A stretch of 64,000 bases of DNA from NCBI GenBank assembly GCA_963556145.1, contig OY744471.1, positions 1,357,590 to 1,421,589 of the forward strand, written 5' to 3'. The position numbers and the translations under genes are program-made. Below the pieces are notes generated by a model. That model was not told where the DNA came from. It did not search any database and saw only the letters and a list, made by a program, of their open reading frames with translations. Shown here in pieces: positions 22,455 through 33,642 of this stretch; positions within the stretch are counted from its first letter, which is position 1; each line of letters begins with the position of its first letter. This stretch comes from Hygrocybe punicea (taxonomy: Eukaryota; Basidiomycota; Agaricomycetes; Agaricales; Hygrophoraceae).

Positions 22455-22647
22455 AGAATGGAGCTCATGGGGTGAGCCCACCTCGGTCCGGGGTTCAGAC
22501 CGCGTCTGAACCCAGACCGAACGCGGAGAAACGGTTCAATGCCGTCCGGGTCCAGGTTTGGCCATGCGCCAAACCGGACCCGAAGTTCAGTTCGCGGTTC
22601 CGCCAAAAAGGGTCGGAACCGGACCGAACTGAACTTCGGCAACACTA

Positions 22648-23339
22648 GCTGAAAAGGCTTGCTCAATTGGGTTGAGATCAGGAGAGTAGGGCAGTAGGAA
22701 AAGGAGTTGACATTCTGGGTGGAAAAGATTAGCTGTATTCATCAAGGAGGGTAGAGGGGTACATATGTGCTTCATCTTCTACAAGTTGTTGGATATCTTC
22801 TCTGTTATGTATGCTACAATTGTCAAGAATGATGACACTGTGTGGCCCAGGGTATGGATTCATGAGGGGGAGCTCAAAGGGCATGTCAGGGGCAATGAAG
22901 AAGCAGATGAAAACAATATATACTACAAGTCCACGTAAGAAATCCAAGAAGCGATTGGCCATGACTGAACCAACAATGATATCATGAGTGATGATTCCAT
23001 CCAGTGTTAGAACTGGTAAAATGGAGAAGCACTGGCCCTGAACAAAACAATGCCATTGGACACATCATTGGCCAATCAGTGACCAGCCTTTCTTCCTTGC
23101 AGATGTGTGCTTGTTCTTGTCTGCTTCATCGATAAACATAAACATTTTGGGATCTGGTACATGGGTTGCAATCTGATTCATGAATGTTGAATGAAGGAGG
23201 TCATTTCGTTCCAGAGCTCTTGCAGACATGGTTTTATTTGAGAATTGAATGCGGCGGAGTGTGAGGGAAATGGTCAATATGGATACATGAACACCATGTC
23301 GGCTTGCTAGCAAATCCTGAATTTCATCTAAATACATAC
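22648..23339 (-). pseudogene. Tc1/mariner transposase, central part
   Basis: Minus-strand coding with family landmarks: YLDEIQDLLASRHGVHVS near the start, then FMFIDEADK (first catalytic Asp), HSVIILDNCSIHN (second Asp) and LLPYSPDLNPIEQAFS (third acidic residue). Frameshifts between blocks at about 23060 and 22740 break the frame. The N-terminal DNA-binding part is missing: the sequence changes abruptly at 23340. The hAT D insertion removes the last part to 19479-19605. The product cannot be active. Confidence 0.8.
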
Positions 23340-24959
23340 ACTGCTGGAGTGGGTCCGAGGGACTTCATGGAATCGGGGATGGAATCACATGGAAATGTCT
23401 GGATGGATGGGATAGATGGATTGACTAAGACAGGAATGTGCTACATAAGGGATCCAACCGTGAGACCTGGGTCACGTGACAGCCCAGGCACCACCACTAC
23501 AAGTGCCTCCTCTCTCTGTAGCGACGCCCTCGTCACTAGCAGAAGACAAAAGGAACAAAAGAACAAAAAGGAAACAGCAGGAACCTAAGGAAAAGCAGAA
23601 AGCAGAAGGAGAATGGGGAGAGCATGAGAAAAGGATAAAGAGTAGACTAGTCTACTCCAGATGGATCTAACAAGGGTGGGTCATGGTGAAAAAAAGATGA
23701 AGAAGTGGTAGTGGAATGTGGAAAAATGGGCAGAACGAGACAGCGCAGAGTCAGTGGGTGGGTCGTTTGGCATGAGTCGACACGAGGGGACGTGGGGCCA
23801 CCATACGATGCATGGGCGGGGCTGTGAACACGTCTGTTTGGGGTACGGCCGTCGTAGTACGTTGCCTGTGTGGGGCCAAGGGGGATGTGACCATGGGGTG
23901 TGGTCAATGGATTCGTGCCCTTGGGTACGTAGTTGGGGTGGCCGTATCATGTGGGTGGGTCGTTGTGGGGGTGGGTAGACATGTGGGGATTGGGACATGG
24001 GGCCACTCATATGGAGACGGGGTATGGTGGGGCGGGGTGTGCCACTCGGATTGGGATGGCCTGTGGATGCGCTGGGGTGGTCAATGGCACCAGGAATGGG
24101 TGTGTGGGGCCATGAAATGAGCTGGCATGGGGCTCGTGGGTCCTCGCGTGGATGGTCTGTCATTGGGTTTCATTGGGTGGGGTTGGATGCGTCATTCACG
24201 TGGGTATGGGCCGTTGGGGCCATATTGGTACTGCAGGCATGAGGAATTGGACGTGGGCATGTTGTGCTGTGCCCATGGGATCTAGGAGAAAGGTGCCAGC
24301 ATGGGCGAGAAGCGTGAGTCGAAGTGATGATGTGGCAGTTGGGCAACGCGGCAGGGGATGGTTGAGGGTGGTAACGGGGTTGGTGGGGACAGCGCAGGTT
24401 AAGACAGGGTAGGTGGGGCTTTTGTGCAAATGCAGGGGTACTATGAGCATCTGTGTGTTGATTAGCATGCCTGTGGGTGTCCTAATGAAAAAGGGTAAGT
24501 CGAACACAGGGACAGTGATATCGAGGGCACACCTGGCTGCGTGACGGCGTTGTTGGATATGTCGTCTGGCTTGGCAACCTCGTGGGGGTCTTCTAAGGAG
24601 TGTGGGGTGCTGTGGTTGTGTGGTTGGTCAGGTTTTTGGTGGGCAAAGCTGGTGATGTGGCTGCGTGAGGTGGCTGTGTGGAATGGTGAGGATGGGCCAA
24701 AAGTTGTGAGGACGGTCGCGAGGCGTGTAGCAGGATACAAACGAGGTGCTGGGGCTTTCAGAGTCTGTTTTCTGTAGAGTTTTGCATGGGGGTGCTGCGT
24801 GGAATCACGTGGGTGGGGTCTCAGGGGGGGGTTCTCTGTTCTCAAAAAATCACTGGATCTGTCAAAAATATTCTGTGCGAGTGGAGTGTGGTGGCCTCTG
24901 GTGGCGTGGCTTGAATCACGCTCTCATCACCACGATGGAGTGGGTCTGAGGGACCTCAC
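23340..24959. repeat. G-rich low-complexity block bounded by a short direct repeat
   Basis: TGGAGTGGGTC(C/T)GAGGGAC followed by a diverged TTCATGGAATCG/CTCACGGAATCG segment occurs at about 23345 and 24935, in the same orientation, at the two edges. The interior is strongly G-rich on the plus strand (TGGGG, GGGTGTGG) and open in several frames by composition only. It may be a degraded LTR element, but no coding domain or tract confirms it. Confidence 0.4.
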
Positions 24960-27501
24960 GGAATCGCCCCCTCTTCTGACAGAGCCAAACAATCCAAACC
25001 CAAATGCCATGACCCTTGCAGGCGTTGGAACAAATACCGGTGCCCTAACACCACTGCCTCCTGTGCTTATCGCCATGTCTGTTCCAAGTGCAAAAACCCT
25101 GGCCACACAGCCCCGGACTGCCCTCCTGCTCACAAATGATGATGCACCTCCTCCTTCACACCCATCCTACCTTCGCGATTTCCTCTGGACCGATTCTGAT
25201 TCAAATCTTGACACCCTCGCCATCTCCACTGAAACCATGCCACCCCTTCCTCAACCACCTGTCCTCGCATTCCGCAACACCACTGCCCTTCGCACCATCC
25301 ACAACAACCCCACCTTTTTCAAATCACCACTCCCATTCACATCCCCACCTTTCAATGCTACCTCCTCGCTCACCCCAACCAACCACTTGTCCTCTCCATC
25401 TGCCAAGGCCTCACCACCAGCTTCTGGCCTTGGGCGGAACCTGACCCCTCTCACCCCCTTATCTGAGACAACTCTCACAGACCACTCCAAAACAACACTC
25501 ATGTCGCTTTTGTCCACAAACAACGTGACACAGAGATCCGTCTAGGCCATTTTTCCCTTGCATTTGGACTGACCTTCTCCCTGGCATGTTCGCCATTCCC
25601 ATTGGCATTGTTCCCAAACCCCATTCTTCCAAACTACACCTCGTCATCGACCAGAGAGCCAAACCTTTTTCCCCCAACTCCCTCATACCATGCAACAAAG
25701 TCTCCATCCACTTTGACAACCTCCATCACCTTGGCTGCGCCCTTCACAAAGTCTGTTCTTCTCACAGCCCTGACGTCCACCTTGTCCTTTTCAAGTCTGA
25801 TGTATCCCAAGCCTACTGCCGCCTCCCCCTCCATTTCCTCTGGCAAATCATGCAAATCATTACAATTGATGGCATGCGCCACATTGATCACAACAATAAT
25901 TTTGGCAACCAGGGTGCCGGCGGCATATGGGGCACCTTCATGGGCTCTTGACTATGCAAGCTCATTGATACTATGCACACTTTTGCTCACCCAGGCTCAT
26001 GGCACTCACTCCAGGAATTCCAACACCTTGTGGGCTGGATGAATTAGTCCCTCAATGCCTTCCCCCTCCTCCGGCCTGGTCTCTCCGCCCTCTACTATAA
26101 GATGCATGGGAAATCCAAGCCCTTCCAACCCATCTGGATCAGCATTGCCCTCACCCACGAACTCTTGTGGTTTTCCAACAAAGCCCTCACCCTTCCTGGC
26201 ATCTTTATCATGTCCTCCACCAACTGGGATTCCTCCTCTGCAGATCTCACCATTTACACCAACACCTGCCTTTCTGGCCTCACTTTTTCCTCCCTGTCTC
26301 GTGGCTTCCAATTCCCTGTTCCTGACCCCCCCATCAACCGCATTTTCTTCTGGGAAGCCCTCACCATCGTCTCCGCCCTTCATTGGGCCCTCACCTCTCT
26401 CTCCCCCCCTCCACACCACGCCGCCATTTTCACCGATAACACCAACTCCATTGATCTCTTCTCCTCTCTCCGTGCTCAACCGCTCTACAACCCCCTTCTC
26501 CTCACCACTGTCAACCTCCTTACCTGCTCCCGTGCCAAACTTCATGTTTTCCACATTCCTGGCCACCTCAACTCTGTCGCAGATGCCCTTTCCTGTTTCC
26601 ACAATGATCCTGTCTTCTCTCTTGTCCCACACATCTCTGTATCCCCCTTTATACCCCCTCACCTCACATTGGGGGCCCCATGCCTTCCCTCCTGATCCCA
26701 CTCCTGACACTTTGTCCTTTTATGTAGTTTACATTTCACATTTCCTCAAACCCAACTCTGTTAAGACCTACCTTTCTGGCATATGCAGTCAACTTGAATC
26801 CTTCTACCCAGACATCCACCACCACCACTCCCACCACTTTGTCATACATGTCCTCCGCAGCTCCGCCAAATGCTTCTCCATGGGCACCACCTGTAAACAG
26901 CCCCTCTCACGCAGCAACCTCTCCTCCGTCCTCACTTATTACCGTTCCCCCACCTCTCACAATGACCTTCTCTTCATTGCCACCCTCTTCACTGGCTTCC
27001 ACGCACTCATGCACCTGGGGGGACTTGTCTGGCCTGACAATCCCACCCTCCAGTCATATCGTAAAATTTCTTTCCGCACTTCCATGACCTTCCTCCATGA
27101 TGACACCATCTCCTTCTTCCTACCCACCCACAAAGCCAACCCACTCTTCAAAGGCAATCACATCGTCCTCCGCTCCCTCCCAGCCCCCAACAACCCCGCT
27201 CTTGCTTTTTGCACCTACCTCCACTCCCGTGACACCCCACCCTCTCCTTCCCCCCCTCTGGCTATGCTCTGATGGCTCCATCCCCACACGGTCGTGGTTC
27301 CTTTCTTGCCTACACACCCACTTCCCCAGCGACATCGCTGGCCAGTCCATGCGCTGTGGAGGTGCCACCGCCCTCGCCCAGGCTGGTGTCCCCCTTGACC
27401 ACATCCAAGCCATCGGCCGTTGGGCCTCTTCCACCTTCCAAATCTACATCCGTCAACACCCTGTCCTGCTCACTGCCCAACTCACTCCCCAGCCACCTTG
27501 A
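24960..27501 (+). pseudogene. DIRS-like tyrosine-recombinase retroelement, decayed
   Basis: Plus-strand blocks follow the usual order. 25005-25136 is a Cys/His zinc knuckle (CRRWNKYRC, CAYRHVCSKC, GHTAPDC) ending a gag-like frame. 25586-25951 is reverse transcriptase (IPIGIVPKPHSSKL, FKSDVSQAY, NNNFGNQGAGG). 26000-26695 holds the RT remainder and RNase H (HSLQEFQ, IFTDNTNSIDL, HIPGHLNSVADALS). 26700-27501 is the tyrosine recombinase (SVKTYLSGI, then GGATALAQAGVPLDHI and GRWASSTFQIYIRQHPV). Frameshifts separate the blocks, and the stretch that should carry the catalytic YVDD is deleted between about 25945 and 26005. It is not functional. Confidence 0.8.
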
Positions 27502-28092
27502 TACCCCCCTCTCCTTTCTCGTCCCCTTTTCTTTTTTCTTTTTTCTTTTCCCTTTTTTCTCCCTCGTACTCACTCGTCTCTTCATTGTTTCCACTCACCT
27601 CCTTTTTTCTCTTTTCCTCTCCCTCCCTCCTCTCCCTCTTCATAGCCTCTTAGGCTTCAACTCATTTATGTACTTCTTTCTTTTTCTCTAATACATATCT
27701 TTTTCGTGCCGCGCCGCTGTCATCCACGCCCCACTACTTCCTTTGCCCTCTCTAAGGCCAAGGCTTTTTGTGAGGGAGGAACAATAAGACCGGAATAAGA
27801 CGTAATAAGACAACCCGTGTTTTCCTGATGCATACTGTTACTATTTGTACAGTATCCCACATCTTACTTATCCGTCGGAATGTGATCAACGCGTTAAGTG
27901 ATCCGTATAGATGTCAGGTATATTATACTAAGTACTAATGAACAAAATGCAAAGTGATATGAACAAAAAATGCAAGTATTGATATGAACAAAAAATGCAA
28001 AATACCATGAACAAAAATGCAAATACCATCCATCCAAATATCAGGCCTAAAATAAAAATAAAATGCTGTTCAAATGTCCAAATGACGACCAT
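27502..28092. other. Intergenic; T-rich 3' flank of DIRS-like element and short A-rich repeats
   Basis: 27520-27690 is C/T-rich. 27940-28030 has about four copies of a TGAACAAAAAATGCAA-like unit. No gene is seen. Confidence 0.5.
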
Positions 28093-29462
28093 CTAGAAAA
28101 CACAGCCAAGAAGGAATTGGTCGAACTCCTGGGGTGTGAGAGGAGGTAAAGGGAATTCGTTGTAGAATGGAGAGGATGGGGGACTGGAGTTCAATGAGTC
28201 GTAAGAAGATGACGGAGGTGAGGGGGTATTGGCGAAAGAGGTGGGCAGAAGCTGATCCCAATTAACGAAACGGGTCTCGTCGCTTTGGAATGATGGAGTC
28301 GCAGGAACATCTGGCGACGTGTATTCCGAAAGAGACCAGGGAACCTGGTTATAAGGAAAGTTCGCTCTATAGGTCGGGTATTGGGGGATGGGATTAAAGA
28401 TCCCAACGTTACTTTGGAGGGGGGGAGCGTTGTAGTCTAATGTGGGACCGGTGAACCCACAGTTGGCTGGGATATACTGGGGAGGAGGGACCGAAGCCAT
28501 GAAATCAACAAACGGCGGGGAAAGAATGCCAGCTTTGGGGGGCATCTCCCAAAACTTGGACAGTTCGGCCTCTTCCAGGGCTCCCGCATCCACAGCGGGG
28601 AACAGCTGCTTTGGGCTCGGGGTCCGGGGAATAATATCTGGTGTAGCGGGCTTCGACAGTAGGAGGGTGGCAACTCCGTCTGGGAAAAGGGCCTTATTCC
28701 ATGCGAATGAGTAGTCGTCGTCAGGCGTCGAAGCACGCGGGGGCTGCATAGAACCGCATGGAGATGCAAGTTGGAGTTTGTAGTCCGGAGATGATTTGGA
28801 AGGAGATGATGTAGGTTCCGAGGGTGTGGGATATGTCATATCCTGCGTGTCGTGGTGCGGAGAGGCGGTGGCACTTGATGAAGCATTGAATGCTTTGGAG
28901 TGGTCTCGGGAGTAGGGTGCGTGTCGGACCGACGTTTTTGTAGTGACCTTGCCTTCAGAAGATCCTCGATGGAACTTGGGTTCATACCCATGACGCCTCT
29001 TCCGATGCCGAGTCAATGAGCCCGGATCACAAGTAGTGAATTCGCAACTGGGACAACGCTGGGACTTCTCTCTCGTACTATTTCCACATAGAATTGGTAA
29101 GCTGTAAGGTCTCAAGATTAAAAGACAATGTGATAATCACTGCGTTCGGACGTGAGTTTCCACATTGGACTTTTGCAGATTCTTGTACTTGCAGTCTTCA
29201 TAGGGGCAGTGGAACATTCTATAAATTGAACGAACAAGGTCAGCTTACGTGGAGCAAAGGTGAGATGAGGGTAACATACAAGGATTCCTTTCCTGTGTCA
29301 TGTAATCGCATATGACGGGGAAAATCTGCCCGACGACTGATGACTGTGCTGCAGATCGTGCACGTTATCGGGTTCTTCGCCTGTATCAAAAATCTCCAAT
29401 CAGGGGACGATCAAATAAACGTGCGGGGCACTCACGGGAGATCGCTTGGAAGGTAGGGCCAT
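28093..29462 (-). CDS. C2H2 zinc-finger protein, putative transcription factor
   Basis: Four exons on the minus strand (29462-29436, 29380-29280, 29218-29141, 29101-28093) sum to 1215 nt, 404 residues, with GT-AG introns in phase. Three fingers lie in the first quarter: CTICSTVI...HMRLH, CPYEDCKY...HVRTH (completed across the last intron) and CPSCEFTT...HRKRRH. The rest is Ser/Pro-rich with acidic and aromatic clusters and ends FDQFLLGCVF, an activation-domain-like tail. The start codon was chosen because it lies in frame ahead of the first finger. DNA binding and nuclear location are inferred from the fingers. The target is unknown. Confidence 0.75.
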
Positions 29463-29984
29463 GTCTGGTTCTGGTTCTGGTTCGAATAGGGAAGGGGCAG
29501 GGATGGGCAGAAGGAATCACAGGGGAGTTGGGAGGAGAAGCAGGTACGGGTGTTACGAGAACCCATCGAAGTGCTGCCATTTAAGCGAATCCTGTTTGCT
29601 TTGGTCCACACAGCGTCGACGACCATGATTGCTTTCGAATTTTACCGGAAATGGTCGTCGAGTGGCTCAATTGGTCTTCAGCCACTGCCAATCACAATTA
29701 CGGAAATATTTGGATTGGCTCCCATGAAGGTCCCTTTTTTGCCTTAAAAGGCAGTTGTTGATTACCACGTTTAGGTTGTCTAGTAGCTGCAGGATTGAAA
29801 CTTGCCGGCTAGTACAGTAACGTTGAGTATGACGGGTCTGACTGGACTTTATTGTTTATGTTAGCTTAGTATCACTTTATCTTCGCACACCATATGAATA
29901 CAAAATAAATATGTCAAATACAAAATATATCAGATATCTGCCAAAGAAAGGAATATCACGACAAAATACTCAGGATTTAACACT
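29463..29984. other. Intergenic region without recognised gene
   Basis: This is the upstream flank of the minus-strand zinc-finger gene. Open frames on both strands here are short and overlap its first exon. Confidence 0.4.
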
Positions 29985-30360
29985 TTGCCAGCTTTACCCA
30001 GGTATTAAGAACTTTGACACCAAGCAATCAGCTTTTCTGACAATGTGCCAACTTTGCAACGCAACAAATAACTTTGCAAGGGTGTGAATTTATTTTGCAC
30101 ACAGTCCTGAAAACTTTGCAGAGGTGTCAATTTATTTTGAACGTCATCTCAAAAACTTTGCAAGGGTGTCAATTTATTTTGCACGCAGTCCTGAAAACTT
30201 TGCAGAGGTGTCAATTTATTTTGAACGTCATCTCAAAAACTTTGCAAGGCTGTGAATTTATTTTGCACGCAGTCCTGAAAACTTTGCACAGGTGTGATTT
30301 ATTTTACACATGGTTTGAATTTATTTTGCACGTCATCTCCAACTTTGCAAGGGTGTAGAA
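29985..30360. repeat. AACTTTGC repeat array upstream of the integrase-core gene
   Basis: Units of about 60 bp containing AACTTTGCA(A/G)(A/G)GGTGT and AATTTATTTTG(C/A)ACG alternate in a 122-bp higher-order pattern. At least eleven ACTTTGC motifs are present, the first ones as CTTTGCCAGC. The same core recurs as GCAAAGTT at 40636-41050. Confidence 0.7.
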
Positions 30361-30413
30361 TTTCTTACTGTACAAACACCATCCCCACCGACATTGAGTT
30401 ACTTGGTCACTTG

Positions 30414-32240
30414 ATGGCAGCCCATCCTGTAGAGAACTTGTTGCCCCTGCAAACTATCATGGCTGCATATGAAGCGCTAGGTGACCGAGTCAATACAGCC
30501 CTTCGTACACAGGTCGGCGATGCCACACGATTGAACAAAAATCGAGATGAATGCCTGCGCTTGATGACTGCAGTGCAGGAGGTATGTTGTAAGCCCAATA
30601 ATGACATTGTTTTCGGCTTACTTTTCTGAAGCATGCTACTATCATCTCACCTCAGAACCGATTGATAATTGACACTAGTTTGCAGTCCATGATCAGCCAT
30701 CTGGATCAGGCAGTGTTGATATCAGCAGATCCTCCAGATGGTCCAAATTTTCAAACAACTCGTACTGTACGAACTGGACGCCCAGGTCGACCACGAATTG
30801 AGATTAATCCAGATGTCCTGGCAACAGGACTTGAAATGCGTGGGCCGACAGGTTTGGCTTCTGTTTTTCACACATCTGCAAGGACAGTTCGTCGTCGTGC
30901 GCTGGAATATGGCCTTGTAGAGCCAGGCGCAGCCGTATATGTAGATTATGAAGCTGAAGATGGCGCAATCCACCGATTTTACACGTCATCAACCCCTGCC
31001 ATGTCTGACCTCTCTGACGATGCACTCGATACCGTCACGATTAAAATAATCAACTCGTTCCCTGACTTTGGACGTAGGATGATAGATGGACATCTCAAAT
31101 ATCTGGGGCTACGCGTTTCACGTGAACGGGTGCAAGCATCCTACTTGCGGGTCCATGGGCGACCAGCAGCCTCTTTTGGTGCGAGAAGAATAGAACGACG
31201 AGTGTACTCAGTTCCTGGACCAAACTCTTTGTGGCATCACGATGGGCAACATGGTACAATTGCTGTACTGGTGTACATATTGACATAATTAAATTGATTT
31301 TCTTTTCCTACAGGGCTTATTCGATGGAAAATTGTCATCCATGGGTTCATTGATGGATTCTCCCGCCTGGTGACTGGTATACGTGCTAGTAACAACAACC
31401 GTGCACAGACCGTATTGAATTTATTCATGGAAATCATTAAAATCTATGGTATTCCGAGCCGAGTTCGCGGCGATCATGGCATCGAAAACCTGCTTGTAGC
31501 AGCTTTTATGGAGGAGACACGCGGGATCGCACGGGGATCATACATATGGGGAAGGTGAAGTCGTTTGAATAGCTATCTTTCTATTTGCTCAAAGACAATA
31601 CAGGAGTGTCCATAATATTCGGATTGAGCGCCTTTGGTTCGATGTCACCTCAGGGTTTGGCAGGAAGTGGAAGAAGTTTTTTCATGAGCTTGAGCTATGG
31701 GACGGTTTGGACGTTCAGAACCTTTCGCACATCTGGCTGTTGCATCACTTATTCCTCCCAGCCATCAACAAGGACGTGGAGGATTGGATTGGCGCATGGA
31801 ACAACCACACGCTGAGCAGGCGAGGCGACCGCCAGCGCCCACCCCGCGACATGTACTTTTTTGGGATGCTTGAGCAAGGTCCTCGAGGTGTCGAGTTAGC
31901 TGCAGCAGAGGAGGTTTTGACCGAGGAGGACTTGGCAGGATATGGTGTCGATTGGGAGGCATTGGATGATGCACCAATCCGAACACATCACGACGAGGCA
32001 AACAACCTTCAAGCCGGTCTAGAAGACGAAGTTGCTGACAATCCATTCATACGTCAAGCTCCGGAGCATTTTTCCAGTGTGGAGGTGGATGAACCCAATT
32101 GTCCGATGACGGAGGAACAGATCGATTTTCTTAATTCGGAACTGTTCCAAGGTGGATTCCTGGTGTCTCATAGTATGGCTTCTTACCGTCTTTGTTGGAG
32201 TAGAGCACTTCAGATTTGCCAGCAGATGTTTATTTTGTAG
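30414..32240 (+). CDS. Integrase-core (DDE/rve-like) protein
   Basis: Four exons (30414-30581, 30656-31253, 31314-31554, 31604-32240) join in phase to 547 residues. The N-terminal helical part (TRLNKNRDECLRLM) is followed by a linker with GRPGRPRIEIN and a homeodomain-like helix-turn-helix region. The catalytic core holds SLWHHDGQHG (first Asp), VRGDHGIEN (second Asp) and a later Glu after SVHNIRIERLW. It ends with an acidic C-terminal tail. The family is common in Agaricomycetes and resembles retroviral-type integrases/Ginger-like transposases. The frame is open throughout, so it may be active or domesticated. Its 5' end abuts the AACTTTGC array, which could be its terminal binding-site region. 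The start codon is uncertain. Confidence 0.7.
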
Positions 32241-32371
32241 TTGAAATACAGTTGCGCTCTACTTTTTCCTCTCAGCTTCAGGACGTGGCACACCAATTTC
32301 CTCTTTTCAGCAATTTATTGAAGATAACAGTCAATTAATAATACTATGAACGCCAGTCCTTGATGCATCCA

Positions 32372-33221
32372 TCAATATCGGCACAAATAAAAGGCGCAAT
32401 AAGTCGACCCGTACCCTTCCAAGGCAGAAATGCCCATCACATTCAGACTGGCTATCCGTTCCATTTGGGAATGTGCATTATTAGACGACCCACGGCTTCT
32501 ACGCGCACTCTCCAGCTTACGCTGCTGCCATTCCTCGTAGTCGTGCCTGATCTCATCAGCAGACAAGCTCTGCGGACTATCTTGTTTGTTCGTAAGCAGC
32601 AACAATGGGACGCCGAGAATCTGAGGTGCTGAGAACACCGAGTCTTATGTTCCTTGCATAACGTCAGTTCATATGTCGATGGAATAAGACACGGAGATTG
32701 GAATCACGTACCAAACACTTCCCAGCCCTCGCCGAGCCTTTCCCGGTCCTCGGCGTCAATCACATACGCTACAGCGTGGCAGTCGTCGTAACACCTTGGC
32801 CAGATATTTCGGATGCCTTGTAGTCCACCCAACTCCCAGAATTGGAGGATGGTCGAAGGCAGTGTGATCGTTCCCACTTGGCATCAAAGTTAGAGACGAA
32901 ACAGTTCACACAAGAGCAATGGCGGCAAGACTCGGCACACTGTTCTGGCCAACGGTGGGCCCTATCTTATCCAGAGAAAGACCAGGCGCGTCATTATATA
33001 ACGTCTTGAATTTCTCTAGGAGTGTCTGGAGGAGATTCTTCGTTTGGGGACAGACCTATTTGAGAATGACGAACTGTTTTGCCCGCTCCATCCAGACCAA
33101 TAATAATAATCGAAAACTCCTCCTTCCTATGTCCACCAGAATGAGCGATCCGGACTACTGAGTGTTACTAAAAGACTTGCCTCGTTAGAAATTCATGAAA
33201 ACCCTTCAGTAAATGGTACAT
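32372..33221 (-). pseudogene. ARFRP1/Arl-like small GTPase, decaying copy
   Basis: Five exons (33221-33181, 33126-33075, 33025-32941, 32876-32712, 32643-32372) join in phase to 204 codons. It starts MYHLLKGFHEFLTR, followed by the P-loop GLDGAGKT, TVGQN and NKQD, as in ARFRP1 GTPases of the Golgi. The first intron uses a GC donor (GCAAGT...CATAG). The switch II motif, normally WDLGGQ, reads WELGGL, and nearby conserved residues are also changed (IWPRCY). The C-terminus departs from the family right after ISALEG and stops early, about 130 bp from the integrase-core gene. GTP hydrolysis would be expected to fail. A truncated paralogue is more likely than a working gene. Confidence 0.65.
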
Positions 33222-33261
33222 CGAAGATCGAAGTAAAAGTTGACCAACCGTGACCAAACAA

Positions 33262-33600
33262 ACCATTGTCTGATGGGCTACTACAACCACAACGACCACG
33301 TCCTGGTTCCTCAACTTCTGCTGCTGCAACTGCTTCCGTGCCAACACGAGACACCCCGTGAGCATATCCCGTTCTTACTTGGAGTCAATCCGCTGAAAGA
33401 TTCCGTCAGGAATCCATCAATGAGAATTCCCAGCTCATTTCCACTACCACAGAACCCCGTATGTCATCCTCTCCACTCGGGTGCGGGGGGGGGGGGGGCC
33501 TTCATTCTCTTATCGTTATATATATTCCCAGCATTATTCACGGTCCACACCTCCTCGCGGATAACCAGCACATCAAGGAGCGTCTAGGAGACATCGTCCG
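33262..33600 (+). pseudogene. Fragment of a small gene (LAMTOR1/Ego1-like?)
   Basis: Plus-strand pieces read SAERFRQESINENSQLIS before a GTATGT donor near 33460, and LLADNQHIKERLGDIVRS at about 33555-33605. They suggest the end of a small lysosomal-adaptor-type protein. The sequence then runs without a break into ABC-transporter DNA at 33643. A G homopolymer lies at 33485-33498. Identification is weak. Confidence 0.25.
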
Positions 33601-33642
33601 TTCCACAACACCTTTTTGTGGAAAAACTCTAGCTCACTTGAC

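Larger units (their letters stand above)
19606..22647 (+). mobile_element. hAT-type non-autonomous element D, TSD GCTGAAAA
   Basis: The termini are TAGTGTTGCCGTAGTTCGG and the reverse complement of TAGTGTTGCCGAAGTTCAG. The 8-bp duplication GCTGAAAA is exact at 19598-19605 and 22648-22655. Subterminal repeats are GAACC/CGCGTTC-like. The interior holds a miniature LTR element (19753-21602), intron-like segments including 21788-21834 (GTAAGT, TTTACTAAT, GGCAG), a CAG/GGC/AAC repeat field (21930-22375) and the nested palindrome at 22403-22454. It inserted into a Tc1/mariner transposase gene. Confidence 0.85.

Noticed and set aside
21719..22509. Multiple poly-Gln, poly-Ala, Ser/Gly and Leu-rich open frames in both directions
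   Set aside because: Triplet repeats open all frames; at most one spliced product on the plus strand is plausible.
23681..24845. Long Pro/His-rich and Gly/Trp-rich open frames
   Set aside because: Composition artefact of G-rich repeat DNA; no domain or intron structure.
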